A stretch of 64,000 nt of DNA from positions 930,001-994,000 of the forward strand of contig NZ_MJBI02000001.1 of NCBI RefSeq assembly GCF_002742385.2. Direction: 5' to 3'. Positions 46,685 through 55,897 of this stretch are shown piece after piece; within the stretch, counting starts at the first letter, position 1, and every line of letters starts with the position of its first letter. The stretch is from Macrococcoides goetzii (GTDB lineage Bacteria; Bacillota; Bacilli; Staphylococcales; Staphylococcaceae). Under the pieces are notes generated by a model. The model was not told the DNA's origin. It saw only the letters and a list, made by a program, of their open reading frames with translations, and made no database searches. Position numbers and translations under genes: made by a program.

Positions 46685-49339
46685 TCACCCCTTATAATTT
46701 ACCTCTTTTTTAAGTTGAGCAATCGTTTCATTAAGCTCTATATCTTGTGGTCGTTTAATGCCATCATACAAACTATAAATATCTAAGAAACGTGTGATTG
46801 CCTGATGTCGTTCTTCCGGTTTAATTCTATCAAATCTAACCATGTACCATCCTTTAACGTAAAAATTAAATCTTTCTGTCATGTAAGCATCTAATAATTT
46901 ATGCTTTTTAAGGAAAGGGATACGTTCCGTCTCTAATTTGTAATATTTATCAAAGAATTTTGCGCCAATTGTATTCGTAACAGAACCTGATACTGCTGCA
47001 TAATACATATGAACATATACATTCATCGCTTCCACTTTATTTGAATAAAGCATCAACTCCTGGAAGAACATTGTATCTTGTCCAGCAGCACCTTCAACCA
47101 TCCTAATATTATTATTTTCAATAATTGATTTCTTAACGATGAGTGCCTGAATACTTTGTGCTCTTAAACCAGAATCTTTCATAAACTGATGTGTATTTTC
47201 TATCAACAATTGATTTTGATTATATTTTTTTATCGTTTGAGCAAAGTTGAAATTTGAGCGGCGCACGTTATCTTCTTTCATTATATTACCTACTACTAAA
47301 TCTATACTAGAATCACTCATTAATCGTTCAAATAATTTAGCGTATCCATCACCCATTGCCTCGTTATCTGGATCCAGATAGGTAATATAAGGTGACGTAG
47401 CAAGTTCAATACCTACGTTTCTAGGGCGTGATGCAGACCCTGATCCTTGATCAAACGCTTTATAAACAATATGATTCGGGTATCTTCTTCGGATACGATT
47501 AATGATTTTTATCGTTTCATCGTCCGTACTACCATCATTAATAAACACAATTTCCATTTTATTAAAAATACTAGAACGTCTTAAACTTGCAAAACATTTA
47601 TCTTCTAAGTAAACACCATTGTTATGAATAGGAACGATAACACTTAATTTTTTTGAAGACTTTGGAGCGCGTCTGTTATTTTCAATTTCTATGTCATCAG
47701 CTAAATAACCATTTGTTAAAGCCTCTTTTTCTTCAATGTTTTTTAAGCTTGATAATTTAAACATCGTTAGTGTCTCATCAGAAAATTGATGGATCAGGTT
47801 ATGGACTTCACCATTTCCTTTTTTAGTTACAAAATCAACTTCTACAAACTTAAATGGCGTTAACAAGTCCTCTAAATAATATTCTCCATAAACATTTTGT
47901 TTACTCATATATGTTAAATAATCATATTCATTTAAATTAATTGTTGAAAGTTCTGATGCATTCACTAATGTTTTATCAACATATAGCTGACGTTCAAAAT
48001 TTTCTTTTACCACTTCACTATCTTCTACGTTTACTACTAAAATTCGATTATGTTCTTTCAGAAGTGGTGTATCTAAAACAATATTTTCTATATAAGATAA
48101 ACGATGATAAGTTGTATGTTCTCTAAATACATTACGTATTGCTTTACCTTGGAATTCACGTAAATCTAATTCATTATAATTATTTACAATCGGATCAACA
48201 TCAGCATTATTATTAATCATAAAAACATTTGGGAACTGGTTATTAACGCCTACACTATAGTTAGATAACAACAAGTTACCAAAAGCTTGTAATTCAAAAA
48301 TACGATTCGCAAACATCGTTTCGCTGTATTTTACAGAATTTAAGTTAATCGCCCATCTATATAATTTATGTGTATTCATTAAATCTTCATGATTCATCGG
48401 ATAAGTAAGGTATGGAATATATTTTGCAGGGAATAGGTAACGATCTTTCTTAAGATTTAAGTTTCTATCAATAATTGTAAACTCTTTTTCTGCCTTAATT
48501 AAACCGTCTAAAATCATGCTTGTTTCTTTATTACGCGTCGGATATTTTGTTAGCCAGCTTCCAGCAAATAAAACTTCATCTTTAACTTTTTTCGCATAAT
48601 CTGAACGCGTTCCAATGGGGTTATGGTAATAAGGATTAATTCCAAACTGAAGACTGTGGACATTTACATGACCACATAATTCAACATACGTCGGTACCAT
48701 CTCACTTGCACTAGTAAATACAACATCACATAACTCAGCAACATCTTTAAATAAGTTGTAATTGACGGGATCTTCTTTAGAATAAAATACTGTCTTTATT
48801 TTTCTGTCCTTAAATTTATTAATGATGTTATAAATATCCTGTCTCAATTCACTGTTCGGGCTAGCGCTACCTTCCCAGGACATATCTATCCCACGCCAAC
48901 TCGTTGCATACATAAAATAATCAACATCTAGTGTAGAGACTTTGTCAATATCATTATGTGAGATATATATTAAATCAGAAACATCTTTAAATGAATTATA
49001 TAAAAACTCATCACAGATTATCGCCACTTTTTTTCCCGACTTTTTGAAATATGTACTTGGTTGAACTTTTTTTAAATTCGGAAAATATGATTCGACTTCA
49101 TTAAAGAAGTCAATTTTAGCTTTTTCATCAACTAATTTAAAATAATTATGGAAAGAATGATAATCAGAATCATTCAGTAAATGAAATTTTGCAAGATTAT
49201 AATTCGTTTCCAGCATGTCATAGTATGTTTTATATCTTTCAATTTTAGACATTTCTTCAAAATTAATATCTTCTACAGTTTGATCAGTTTCAATTGCTTT
49301 CTTATCATCATTTGCCACAACTAACGTCTCCTCTTCCAT
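46685..49339 (-). CDS. Two-domain glycosyltransferase, CgeB-like plus GT2 (884 aa)
   Basis: An N-terminal acidic segment of about 40 residues leads into a GT-B/CgeB-like region (about 60-430; LFAGSWLTKYPTR near residue 253 and AFGNLLLSNYSVG near 341). The C-terminal GT2 domain starts near residue 565 with LSVIVPIHNNG, and carries INDGSTDDE near 600 and DPDNEAM near 645 as the DxD. Two complete catalytic domains could make an alternating polymer or add two sugars in sequence. It overlaps the preceding gene by 19 bases, so co-translation is tight. Confidence 0.8.
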   Translation of the reverse strand: MEEETLVVANDDKKAIETDQTVEDINFEEMSKIERYKTYYDMLETNYNLAKFHLLNDSDYHSFHNYFKLVDEKAKIDFFNEVESYFPNLKKVQPSTYFKKSGKKVAIICDEFLYNSFKDVSDLIYISHNDIDKVSTLDVDYFMYATSWRGIDMSWEGSASPNSELRQDIYNIINKFKDRKIKTVFYSKEDPVNYNLFKDVAELCDVVFTSASEMVPTYVELCGHVNVHSLQFGINPYYHNPIGTRSDYAKKVKDEVLFAGSWLTKYPTRNKETSMILDGLIKAEKEFTIIDRNLNLKKDRYLFPAKYIPYLTYPMNHEDLMNTHKLYRWAINLNSVKYSETMFANRIFELQAFGNLLLSNYSVGVNNQFPNVFMINNNADVDPIVNNYNELDLREFQGKAIRNVFREHTTYHRLSYIENIVLDTPLLKEHNRILVVNVEDSEVVKENFERQLYVDKTLVNASELSTINLNEYDYLTYMSKQNVYGEYYLEDLLTPFKFVEVDFVTKKGNGEVHNLIHQFSDETLTMFKLSSLKNIEEKEALTNGYLADDIEIENNRRAPKSSKKLSVIVPIHNNGVYLEDKCFASLRRSSIFNKMEIVFINDGSTDDETIKIINRIRRRYPNHIVYKAFDQGSGSASRPRNVGIELATSPYITYLDPDNEAMGDGYAKLFERLMSDSSIDLVVGNIMKEDNVRRSNFNFAQTIKKYNQNQLLIENTHQFMKDSGLRAQSIQALIVKKSIIENNNIRMVEGAAGQDTMFFQELMLYSNKVEAMNVYVHMYYAAVSGSVTNTIGAKFFDKYYKLETERIPFLKKHKLLDAYMTERFNFYVKGWYMVRFDRIKPEERHQAITRFLDIYSLYDGIKRPQDIELNETIAQLKKEVNYKG

Positions 49340-50247
49340 ATTTGTCTTTGGATTCTTCCTAATTTAGAATTAGATAAATTATTATAAAGTTCTTCTAAAC
49401 GTGCTTTACGTTCTTCTGCTTTATAAATTTGCTCCGTTAAAGCAATATTTTCATTGATTAATTTTTGTATGATACTTCGAGAAGTCTCTCTCTCTTCATC
49501 AAATAAACCGAGAAGATTATTAATTAAACTTGAATTAGTATCTAGTATAGGTTTAGTGAATTCTATTGAAGTGATATCAAAGCCATGTAAATTTTGTGCT
49601 TTAGTATAATAATATTTATTTCTATGATGGAAACGAACTAAATCTATTGCAGGAAAAGCTAATACAATCGTTATAGGTTCATCACTAAAGTCTATAAATT
49701 GACTGAATTGAGATTTTAAATCAGAATCTTTGTAACATACATCTGTTGTAAGATTTTTAGCAATCATCGGCTCGCTCATTTTCTTTGAATAATAAATATC
49801 ATCTTCATAGACGAAACCTATGAATTGAGATTTTTTATAAAGTCCTAAAGTCATTCTACCTTCTACTTCAAGCGCTACACGAGCTGTAAAACTACCTGTA
49901 TTAAAAAAGAGCTGATAATCACGTTTCGCATTTATCTTTTTATTAATAGGTACAACTTCGAAATGATCTAAATTTACTTTGACCGTCAAAGGATCGATAC
50001 TTGTTAATAGTATTGACGAAATTATTTTAATCCATCCTCTAAGCTCGCCATTTTGTTCAATCAATCCCCAAACCTGTTCATCTATTTTTTCAGTAGTTAT
50101 TACTTTTACTACTTTCTGATTGAGTTCACTCAATACACCAACCGCTTCAGATTTATCATCTACTGCCGTTATTAAGTTATCTTCATTTTCCTGACATAAA
50201 ATATAGAATGACAAATCTCTCGTCGCATATAATTCTAAAAGATTCAT
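49321..50247 (-). CDS. Unknown protein with SH3/GW-like and coiled-coil parts (308 aa)
   Basis: I do not recognise the family. Residues 55-75 (VWGLIEQNGELRGWIKI) look like an SH3/GW-type module without a secretion signal. The middle is beta-rich. Residues 250-292 form a charged coiled coil, and the last 15 residues (KLGRIQRQIWKRRR) are strongly basic, as at the ends of some glycosyltransferases. Lying between two glycosyltransferase genes with overlaps on both sides, it may be a scaffold holding the enzymes together or at the membrane. Confidence 0.6.
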   Translation of the reverse strand: MNLLELYATRDLSFYILCQENEDNLITAVDDKSEAVGVLSELNQKVVKVITTEKIDEQVWGLIEQNGELRGWIKIISSILLTSIDPLTVKVNLDHFEVVPINKKINAKRDYQLFFNTGSFTARVALEVEGRMTLGLYKKSQFIGFVYEDDIYYSKKMSEPMIAKNLTTDVCYKDSDLKSQFSQFIDFSDEPITIVLAFPAIDLVRFHHRNKYYYTKAQNLHGFDITSIEFTKPILDTNSSLINNLLGLFDEERETSRSIIQKLINENIALTEQIYKAEERKARLEELYNNLSNSKLGRIQRQIWKRRR

Positions 50248-51452
50248 TATTTTTTCTCCTTATTAATTAATTCAATCAATGCTTTTATATTATTATCCCA
50301 AACAAGATGTTTCGTTGTATAGTCGGAACAATTATTACAATAATGTTCATACTTTTCTGAATCTAATTTGAATGTCTGAATGTTTTTAATAATATCATCG
50401 ATACTGGCTTTTTCTTTTGCATAACCAAGAAAATTATTGTTAATCATCTCTGAAGCTTCGTTGCCTATATTTGTGATTACTGGAATTCCTAAACTTATAG
50501 AGTCTATAATCTTCCCAGGTAAAATATTCATAAAAATATCATCTTCAATTAGTAACGATAACGATAAATGCCTTGCCTTCATAAATTTTAAACATTCTAA
50601 ACGTGGTAAAACGTCGTAAATCGTAACATGTTCTAAATTTAATTTGCGTACATTTTCTTTAAATTCATTTGCATGTAATCCATATACAATCGCATCAAAT
50701 TTTATATTTAATTGATTCAATCGTTGTGCAATGCCTAAAAGTTCATCAGAATTTTGAGCAAATCCTAAATTACCAGAATAGAAAACTGTAAAATCTTCTA
50801 CTTTTTTTGTTAATACTGAATTTAATTCTTCTTTATTTATACTGTTAGGTAAATATAGTAAAGGTTTATCTTTTATTTTCATTCTTTTAAGAATATGATT
50901 TTTAAATCCCCTATGGTTATATATAATTTTCGCACTTTGATTATAAATATATCTTTCAAGATAATTAAGAACAGGCTTAAATAAATTAATCCATTTTATA
51001 TTTAATGCATATATACTATCTGGCCATAAATCTCTGACATCTAAAATAATTTCAGCCTCAATTTTTTTCTTAAGCGGAGCAATTGCGAGTGGCATAAATA
51101 TATTTGGACTTGTAACAATAATGCTTTCATAATGCTTAGCGTTTTTATTAATGAACTTATACGTATGAAGCATAATCTCAATGTAATACATAATACGTTT
51201 AATATGAGATTTCGATTGTTTGTCTAATAACGTCTGAATTCTAAAAATTTGACGCTTCTTATCATTTATATATATATCATTCCAATATTCATCAGTCTTG
51301 TACATCGAAGCATTAGGATATGAAGGATCAGATGTCAGCACATCTGCTTCGATACCATTCTTATTTAATAATGTAAAAATATTTTTATACCGATTTGCGC
51401 CACTTCCAATTTCAGGATAAAAATTTTGAGTAACCAATAAAACTCGCCCCAT
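50247..51452 (-). CDS. GT4 glycosyltransferase (WbuB-like)
   Basis: The 401-residue GT-B enzyme has QNFYPEIGSGANRY near residue 9, the LDVRDLWPDS acceptor motif near 139 and LLPGKIIDSISLGIPV near 315, the GT4 donor signature. It resembles WbuB-type enzymes that add an amino-sugar to the lipid-linked acceptor. It is the first gene of a five-gene operon. Confidence 0.82.
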   Translation of the reverse strand: MGRVLLVTQNFYPEIGSGANRYKNIFTLLNKNGIEADVLTSDPSYPNASMYKTDEYWNDIYINDKKRQIFRIQTLLDKQSKSHIKRIMYYIEIMLHTYKFINKNAKHYESIIVTSPNIFMPLAIAPLKKKIEAEIILDVRDLWPDSIYALNIKWINLFKPVLNYLERYIYNQSAKIIYNHRGFKNHILKRMKIKDKPLLYLPNSINKEELNSVLTKKVEDFTVFYSGNLGFAQNSDELLGIAQRLNQLNIKFDAIVYGLHANEFKENVRKLNLEHVTIYDVLPRLECLKFMKARHLSLSLLIEDDIFMNILPGKIIDSISLGIPVITNIGNEASEMINNNFLGYAKEKASIDDIIKNIQTFKLDSEKYEHYCNNCSDYTTKHLVWDNNIKALIELINKEKK

Positions 51453-51575
51453 AGAATAACTCCAATCATCTAAATAGTTAACGTGAAATTTTGTATATTT
51501 AATATATTGTTTATATTATACCAATTAATAAAAGATATTTATAACAATACATTAAAACATTAATTCAAAAATAAT

Positions 51576-51601
51576 ACCCGTAAATATTAACATTTACGGG
51601 C
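51576..51601 (-). terminator. Terminator after the second GT4 gene
   Basis: The arms CCCGTAAAT and ATTTACGGG have a six-base loop. On the minus strand an interrupted T run follows. It separates the monocistronic GT4 gene from the five-gene operon. Confidence 0.6.
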
Positions 51602-51607
51602 ATTAAT

Positions 51608-52891
51608 TTATAGGGCATTATAAACATCTAATAATTTTTGTTTTTCATTTTCCCAGTTATAGATATGTTTTATCACTTTACATTTTTCACTATATTGATT
51701 ACGTAATGTCTCATCTGCAACAAGTTTATTTACCGCTTCCGCTATTTGATTGATATCATGACTATCTACTGAAATACCGACACCTTGATCCACCACAGCT
51801 TTAACTTCCGGAAAATTACAACTCACTATAGGTACATGAGCCATAATATATTCAAACAATTTATTTGAGCTTGCAGAATAATGATTAAAACAAATATTTT
51901 GTAGTACCTGAAACCCTAAATATGCTTGTTTTGTATATGAAGGAAGTGCTTTGAAGTGAACTTTTTCAACAAATTTAATACGCTCACTTTCAGAACTTTG
52001 TGCCGCCATTTCTTTCAGTGTCTTCTCAAGTTTACCTGCCCCTAAAAATACAAGTGTACCTTCTTTAACTTGAGGCATCATTTCAATCAGAAGTTCTAAA
52101 CCACGACCTTGCTGCAAACCACCTTGATATAATAATATCTTTTCTTCTTTCGGTAATCCTAGCTCAGCATGTAAGTCAACATCAGGTTTTTCTTCAATAT
52201 CATATAACTCCGAATAATTATATAGTGTTTTTGGATAAAAACCGTATAGCTCTTCATTCTTTTTCGCACGTGTATGATTTTCTACCATCATTTCATCAAC
52301 AAATTTTATCATGAATGACTCAAAAAATTTTATCGTTTTAGGATTATAACCTGTTCTTGAAGTTTGAACTTCATGTGAATCATAAACTAACTTTTTAGGT
52401 TTCAATCTAAATTTTGAACAAATAATCCCCTGCGGTAGCGTATTTAAATCATTTGAATGATAAATATCGGCATTATCTTTATAACCTTTAATTATCATTC
52501 GACCGATAATTGCTGCATTGACAATATTTTTACGAACTTTTCTAAGTTTAACGCTCAGCGCCATCATCAATAATAAAGATGCAAAGTATATTAACAGCAT
52601 AAGATTAAAATAAAGAAGTGTAACGCCAATGACAGTACTTACTGCACCTACTTTTATCAGAAATGAATTTTTGTCTTTTTGATATGCTGTAATGAAAGAA
52701 GGATAGCGTTGCACACGCGATACTTTAAAGTTATCTTTCACGTTTTCTTCTTGTAATACTTTTTCATCTTTAGGATCATCGATCGCTATAAGATGTACAT
52801 CAAAGTTATTATCAGACAACGCGGTGCACTCTCTATTCACACGAGCATCGTTCGTAAAATGATTCCAGACAAACATCGTAACTTTTTTCAA
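51608..52891 (-). CDS. GT4 glycosyltransferase with two internal membrane helices
   Basis: The 427-residue protein starts MKKVTMFVWNHFTNDARVNRE, a GT4 N-terminus. It has an unusual insertion with two hydrophobic helices at about residues 75-115, so it is tied to the membrane. YDSHEVQTSR near residue 165, LYQGGLQQGRGLELLIE near 254 and SNKLFEYIMAHVP near 340 are donor-domain motifs. It is transcribed alone, between two terminators, and probably acts on a lipid-linked substrate. Confidence 0.82.
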   Translation of the reverse strand: MKKVTMFVWNHFTNDARVNRECTALSDNNFDVHLIAIDDPKDEKVLQEENVKDNFKVSRVQRYPSFITAYQKDKNSFLIKVGAVSTVIGVTLLYFNLMLLIYFASLLLMMALSVKLRKVRKNIVNAAIIGRMIIKGYKDNADIYHSNDLNTLPQGIICSKFRLKPKKLVYDSHEVQTSRTGYNPKTIKFFESFMIKFVDEMMVENHTRAKKNEELYGFYPKTLYNYSELYDIEEKPDVDLHAELGLPKEEKILLYQGGLQQGRGLELLIEMMPQVKEGTLVFLGAGKLEKTLKEMAAQSSESERIKFVEKVHFKALPSYTKQAYLGFQVLQNICFNHYSASSNKLFEYIMAHVPIVSCNFPEVKAVVDQGVGISVDSHDINQIAEAVNKLVADETLRNQYSEKCKVIKHIYNWENEKQKLLDVYNAL

Positions 52892-52984
52892 TTCTCTTCA
52901 CCTTCGAATGCACTTAATGATTCTGTGCTTATTTTTATTAATATTTATTCTATCATACACATGTTAATAATATAAATACTAATG

Positions 52985-53019
52985 AAAAGGATGAGACATG
53001 AATTGTCTCATCCTTTTTT
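52985..53019. terminator. Terminator of the SGNH gene
   Basis: The arms AAAAGGATGAGACA and TGTCTCATCCTTTT have a six-base loop and overlap the stop codon of the SGNH gene. Confidence 0.85.
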
Positions 53020-53935
53020 AAGCCACTCCTTTTGCAACACGTTCTGCATGCGCTTCTAATAAAAAGCGATAAATATCTTTATAAATATAATAACTAAAAG
53101 TTGAAGAATATGAATTTGTAAGATGATGTTTGTCTCTTACTAGTATCACATTACCTTGAGTAGGATTACAATATTTACCCGTGTTACAAATTAAATTTGT
53201 ATAATCTACATATTTCACATATGGTTCTGCTCTTAATCTAGTAACCCAAGCAGGCTTAGGCGGGATATGAGATTTAGCTACTTTACATTTCGCAGAATTT
53301 CTACCATATTTTCTTACACATTCAGGTATATAAACATTAAAATAAGGTGTATCACGAATTGCGAAAACCTTAATATTATTCGCGTTTAATTCCCTAAACT
53401 TTTCAATAATACCTGGATCATGTTTATAGCCTGATTGTGTATTATTTGCTTTAATTAGCGCAACATCAGGTTTATATTTTGCAATTCTTGGAATAATTCT
53501 TTTATTCCAGGTTGTACAAGAAGGGTAATCTGGTCTTGGTGTTGAAGACAAAGTACATCCACTTTTCGTAGCATATAAAACACGAATTTTATACTTTTCA
53601 GCAAATTGTTGCACTGCACCTAACCAATGTGCTGAATGAGAATCACCAATAATAGCTATCGTTGAGCGATAACCAGTTTTAGTACCATAGACACAAACTT
53701 TTTTAGCATAGCCAACATTTTTACCAACGTGACATCCATCAATAAATCCCTGATTATGATCTGTAGGTGCATTTTTGGTAGTGGGTCTAAGTGATTTATA
53801 TGGTACATATGATTTAGTATTTACCATTACACCTGGATGCGTTTTTTTGTTTAATGTTTCTGCTTGAACATTAAATGCACTAAAAGTTAAAACAAAACTA
53901 AAAATAACAACAAATAACAATACAATTTTTTTCAT
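53018..53935 (-). CDS. Secreted SGNH-domain esterase/acyltransferase
   Basis: The start at 53935 gives a signal peptide (cut after about residue 25, NVQA-ET) and follows AGGAGAAG. The mature domain has GDSHSAHW at 97-104, with the nucleophile Ser-99, and DKHHLT near residue 268, with the catalytic Asp/His. This is the SGNH domain usually fused to membrane acyltransferase-3 proteins (OatA style), here on its own outside the cell. It likely acetylates or deacetylates a wall polymer. A membrane acyltransferase-3 gene without SGNH lies at 62847-63836. Confidence 0.8.
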   Translation of the reverse strand: MKKIVLLFVVIFSFVLTFSAFNVQAETLNKKTHPGVMVNTKSYVPYKSLRPTTKNAPTDHNQGFIDGCHVGKNVGYAKKVCVYGTKTGYRSTIAIIGDSHSAHWLGAVQQFAEKYKIRVLYATKSGCTLSSTPRPDYPSCTTWNKRIIPRIAKYKPDVALIKANNTQSGYKHDPGIIEKFRELNANNIKVFAIRDTPYFNVYIPECVRKYGRNSAKCKVAKSHIPPKPAWVTRLRAEPYVKYVDYTNLICNTGKYCNPTQGNVILVRDKHHLTNSYSSTFSYYIYKDIYRFLLEAHAERVAKGVA

Positions 53936-54068
53936 AACTTCTCCTAGTGTTAATTTTTTTACATATTTCATTATAGTATAGTATATATAAATTGTGTATA
54001 GCTAATGGCGAAATATACATATTCTTAACAATTTAGAGATATTTTATGTTTTATTTACCATAATTAAA

Positions 54069-54105
54069 CAAAAAAGAATTGAGCTGGATAAATTACTCAA
54101 TTCCT
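54069..54105 (-). terminator. Terminator of the tagGH unit
   Basis: The arms GAATTGAG and CTCAATTC are followed on the minus strand by six T residues, just after the ATPase stop codon. Confidence 0.75.
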
Positions 54106-55004
54106 TACTTTATAAATTGAATGATGCTACTAATGATTGTAATTCCGAATAATAAAATAAAAGTTAATATATTCGTAAAATCAATCGTATTAGATTCTTT
54201 TTGAAGTGTTTGTTGTTGTTGTTGTTTTTCTATCATTTGTCTTTTATATTCAATTTGTTCTTCTTTGGATTTAGCTTTAAAAGTTCTCATAAATTTAACA
54301 TAACTATGAATTACTTTATTACATTCTCCATATTCAACGACTTCTCCAAAATTTAACCACAAGGCTTTATCACACATTTTTTTTATTTGACTTGCAGAGT
54401 GAGAGACGAAAAATATCGTCTTACCTTGTTTTTGAAAGTCTTTCATTCGTTCTATACATTTATTTGAAAATGTTTCATCTCCAACTGATAGTGCTTCATC
54501 AACAATTAATACATCCGGTTCAGTGTGTATGGCAATAGCAAAACCTAAACGAGATCGCATACCACTTGAATAACTTTTAATTGGTTGATAAATAAATTTA
54601 TCCAATTCTGAAAAATCAACAATATCTTGAAATCTTTCATTAATCTGTTGTTCAGTCAATCCGTGCATCAAACATTTCATTCTTATATTTTCTTCACCGG
54701 TTAATTCATTATTTAGTCCAGCTGATATAGCAATCAAAGAACTTCTTCCTTCAATTTTTACAGTACCAGCGGTTGGTTGGGTTACTTCTGCAATCAAGTT
54801 GCTTAATGTAGATTTTCCAGAACCATTAAGACCAATAATACCTACAGAATCACCTTCTTCAACACTAAATGTAACATTTCTCAATGCAAAGTAAGGTGAT
54901 GCAATTTTCTTCTTTTTAAAACTAAATAATGAAATAATCTTATCTTTTTTGCTCGTATTTAAATCATATACTTTGGATACATTAGTTACTTCTACTTTAC
55001 TCAT
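54105..55004 (-). CDS. tagH: Teichoic-acid-type ABC exporter ATPase
   Basis: This ATP-binding subunit exports undecaprenyl-linked wall polymer with TagG. Walker A GLNGSGKST is at residues 58-66, the signature YSSGMRSRL near 143 and Walker B DVLIVDEALS near 163. After the ATPase (about 225 residues) comes a charged linker with five Gln in a row near residue 262 and then a hydrophobic C-terminal helix (about 275-297). S. aureus TagH is about 264 residues and has no such helix as I recall, so this one may be membrane-anchored. Confidence 0.88.
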   Translation of the reverse strand: MSKVEVTNVSKVYDLNTSKKDKIISLFSFKKKKIASPYFALRNVTFSVEEGDSVGIIGLNGSGKSTLSNLIAEVTQPTAGTVKIEGRSSLIAISAGLNNELTGEENIRMKCLMHGLTEQQINERFQDIVDFSELDKFIYQPIKSYSSGMRSRLGFAIAIHTEPDVLIVDEALSVGDETFSNKCIERMKDFQKQGKTIFFVSHSASQIKKMCDKALWLNFGEVVEYGECNKVIHSYVKFMRTFKAKSKEEQIEYKRQMIEKQQQQQTLQKESNTIDFTNILTFILLFGITIISSIIQFIK

Positions 55005-55055
55005 TTACATCCATCCAAATCATTTTATTTTCATGAAAAACATGTTTACTAAATT

Positions 55056-55865
55056 TTATAAATAATCGATAAGCTTATTTCTAAACTTAAAGTGAACCTG
55101 ACTGCCCACGAATATTAATAATAAAGTTATTGACCAGAACCAAAAATGATCATGCCAAGTACCGTAAATTAATACATCGCTTTTTGTGAATGCTGACCGA
55201 TAAATACCCACTAAAAAACCAAATGGATTAAATGCATTGATTTTATGCATGATGGGGTTAGCATTCTCGAGTACCCAAAATATTGGAGTAACAAAAAAAG
55301 CCATTCTCATTACATTCTGTAAAATATTTTTAGTGTCACGTACAAGTATTACTAGGGTGCTCATTATAAGTGAGAAACCAAATATAAATGCATAACTTGC
55401 AATAATAAAATAAATAAACCAGAAATAATGCCACCATGGTACTAAGTGGTTAAAAATAGATAAAATAAATAATATTGAAGATGTGATTAACAGATTAATC
55501 AAAGTATTCATAAATGAAATAGAAAGTAATATACTTGATGGGAATTTCATTTTAGTTACTAGCCCTAGTCTCGATTGAATCGCACTCGATCCACCCATTA
55601 TTGACTGTGAAATAAATATCCATGGGAATAATCCACTGATTAAATGAATAATGAATGGAACATGCCCTACATCTGCTTTTGCGCCTCTCAAACCTAATCC
55701 AAATACAATATAGTATAAAATAACTTGCAATAAAGGTTGTAAGAAATTCCAAAACACGCCTAAATAGTGATTTGAATACGTACTTTTAATATTATAAATG
55801 GCTAATTTATATATTAAATTAATATGCGTTATCTGCTCTTTAAACAGCGCGATAAGTTCCTTCAA
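55056..55865 (-). CDS. tagG: Teichoic-acid-type ABC exporter permease
   Basis: This ABC-2 type membrane protein of 269 residues has six helices. An N-terminal amphipathic helix is followed by YLGVFWNFLQPLLQ near residue 34, a motif common to polysaccharide exporters, and helices to the end. It should form the channel for the lipid-linked polymer. It lies 51 bases upstream of tagH and 32 bases downstream of paralogue B of the alpha/beta hydrolase. Confidence 0.88.
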   Translation of the reverse strand: MKELIALFKEQITHINLIYKLAIYNIKSTYSNHYLGVFWNFLQPLLQVILYYIVFGLGLRGAKADVGHVPFIIHLISGLFPWIFISQSIMGGSSAIQSRLGLVTKMKFPSSILLSISFMNTLINLLITSSILFILSIFNHLVPWWHYFWFIYFIIASYAFIFGFSLIMSTLVILVRDTKNILQNVMRMAFFVTPIFWVLENANPIMHKINAFNPFGFLVGIYRSAFTKSDVLIYGTWHDHFWFWSITLLLIFVGSQVHFKFRNKLIDYL

Positions 55866-55897
55866 GTTAAATGCCTTCTTTCAATTCTAATTAGAAG

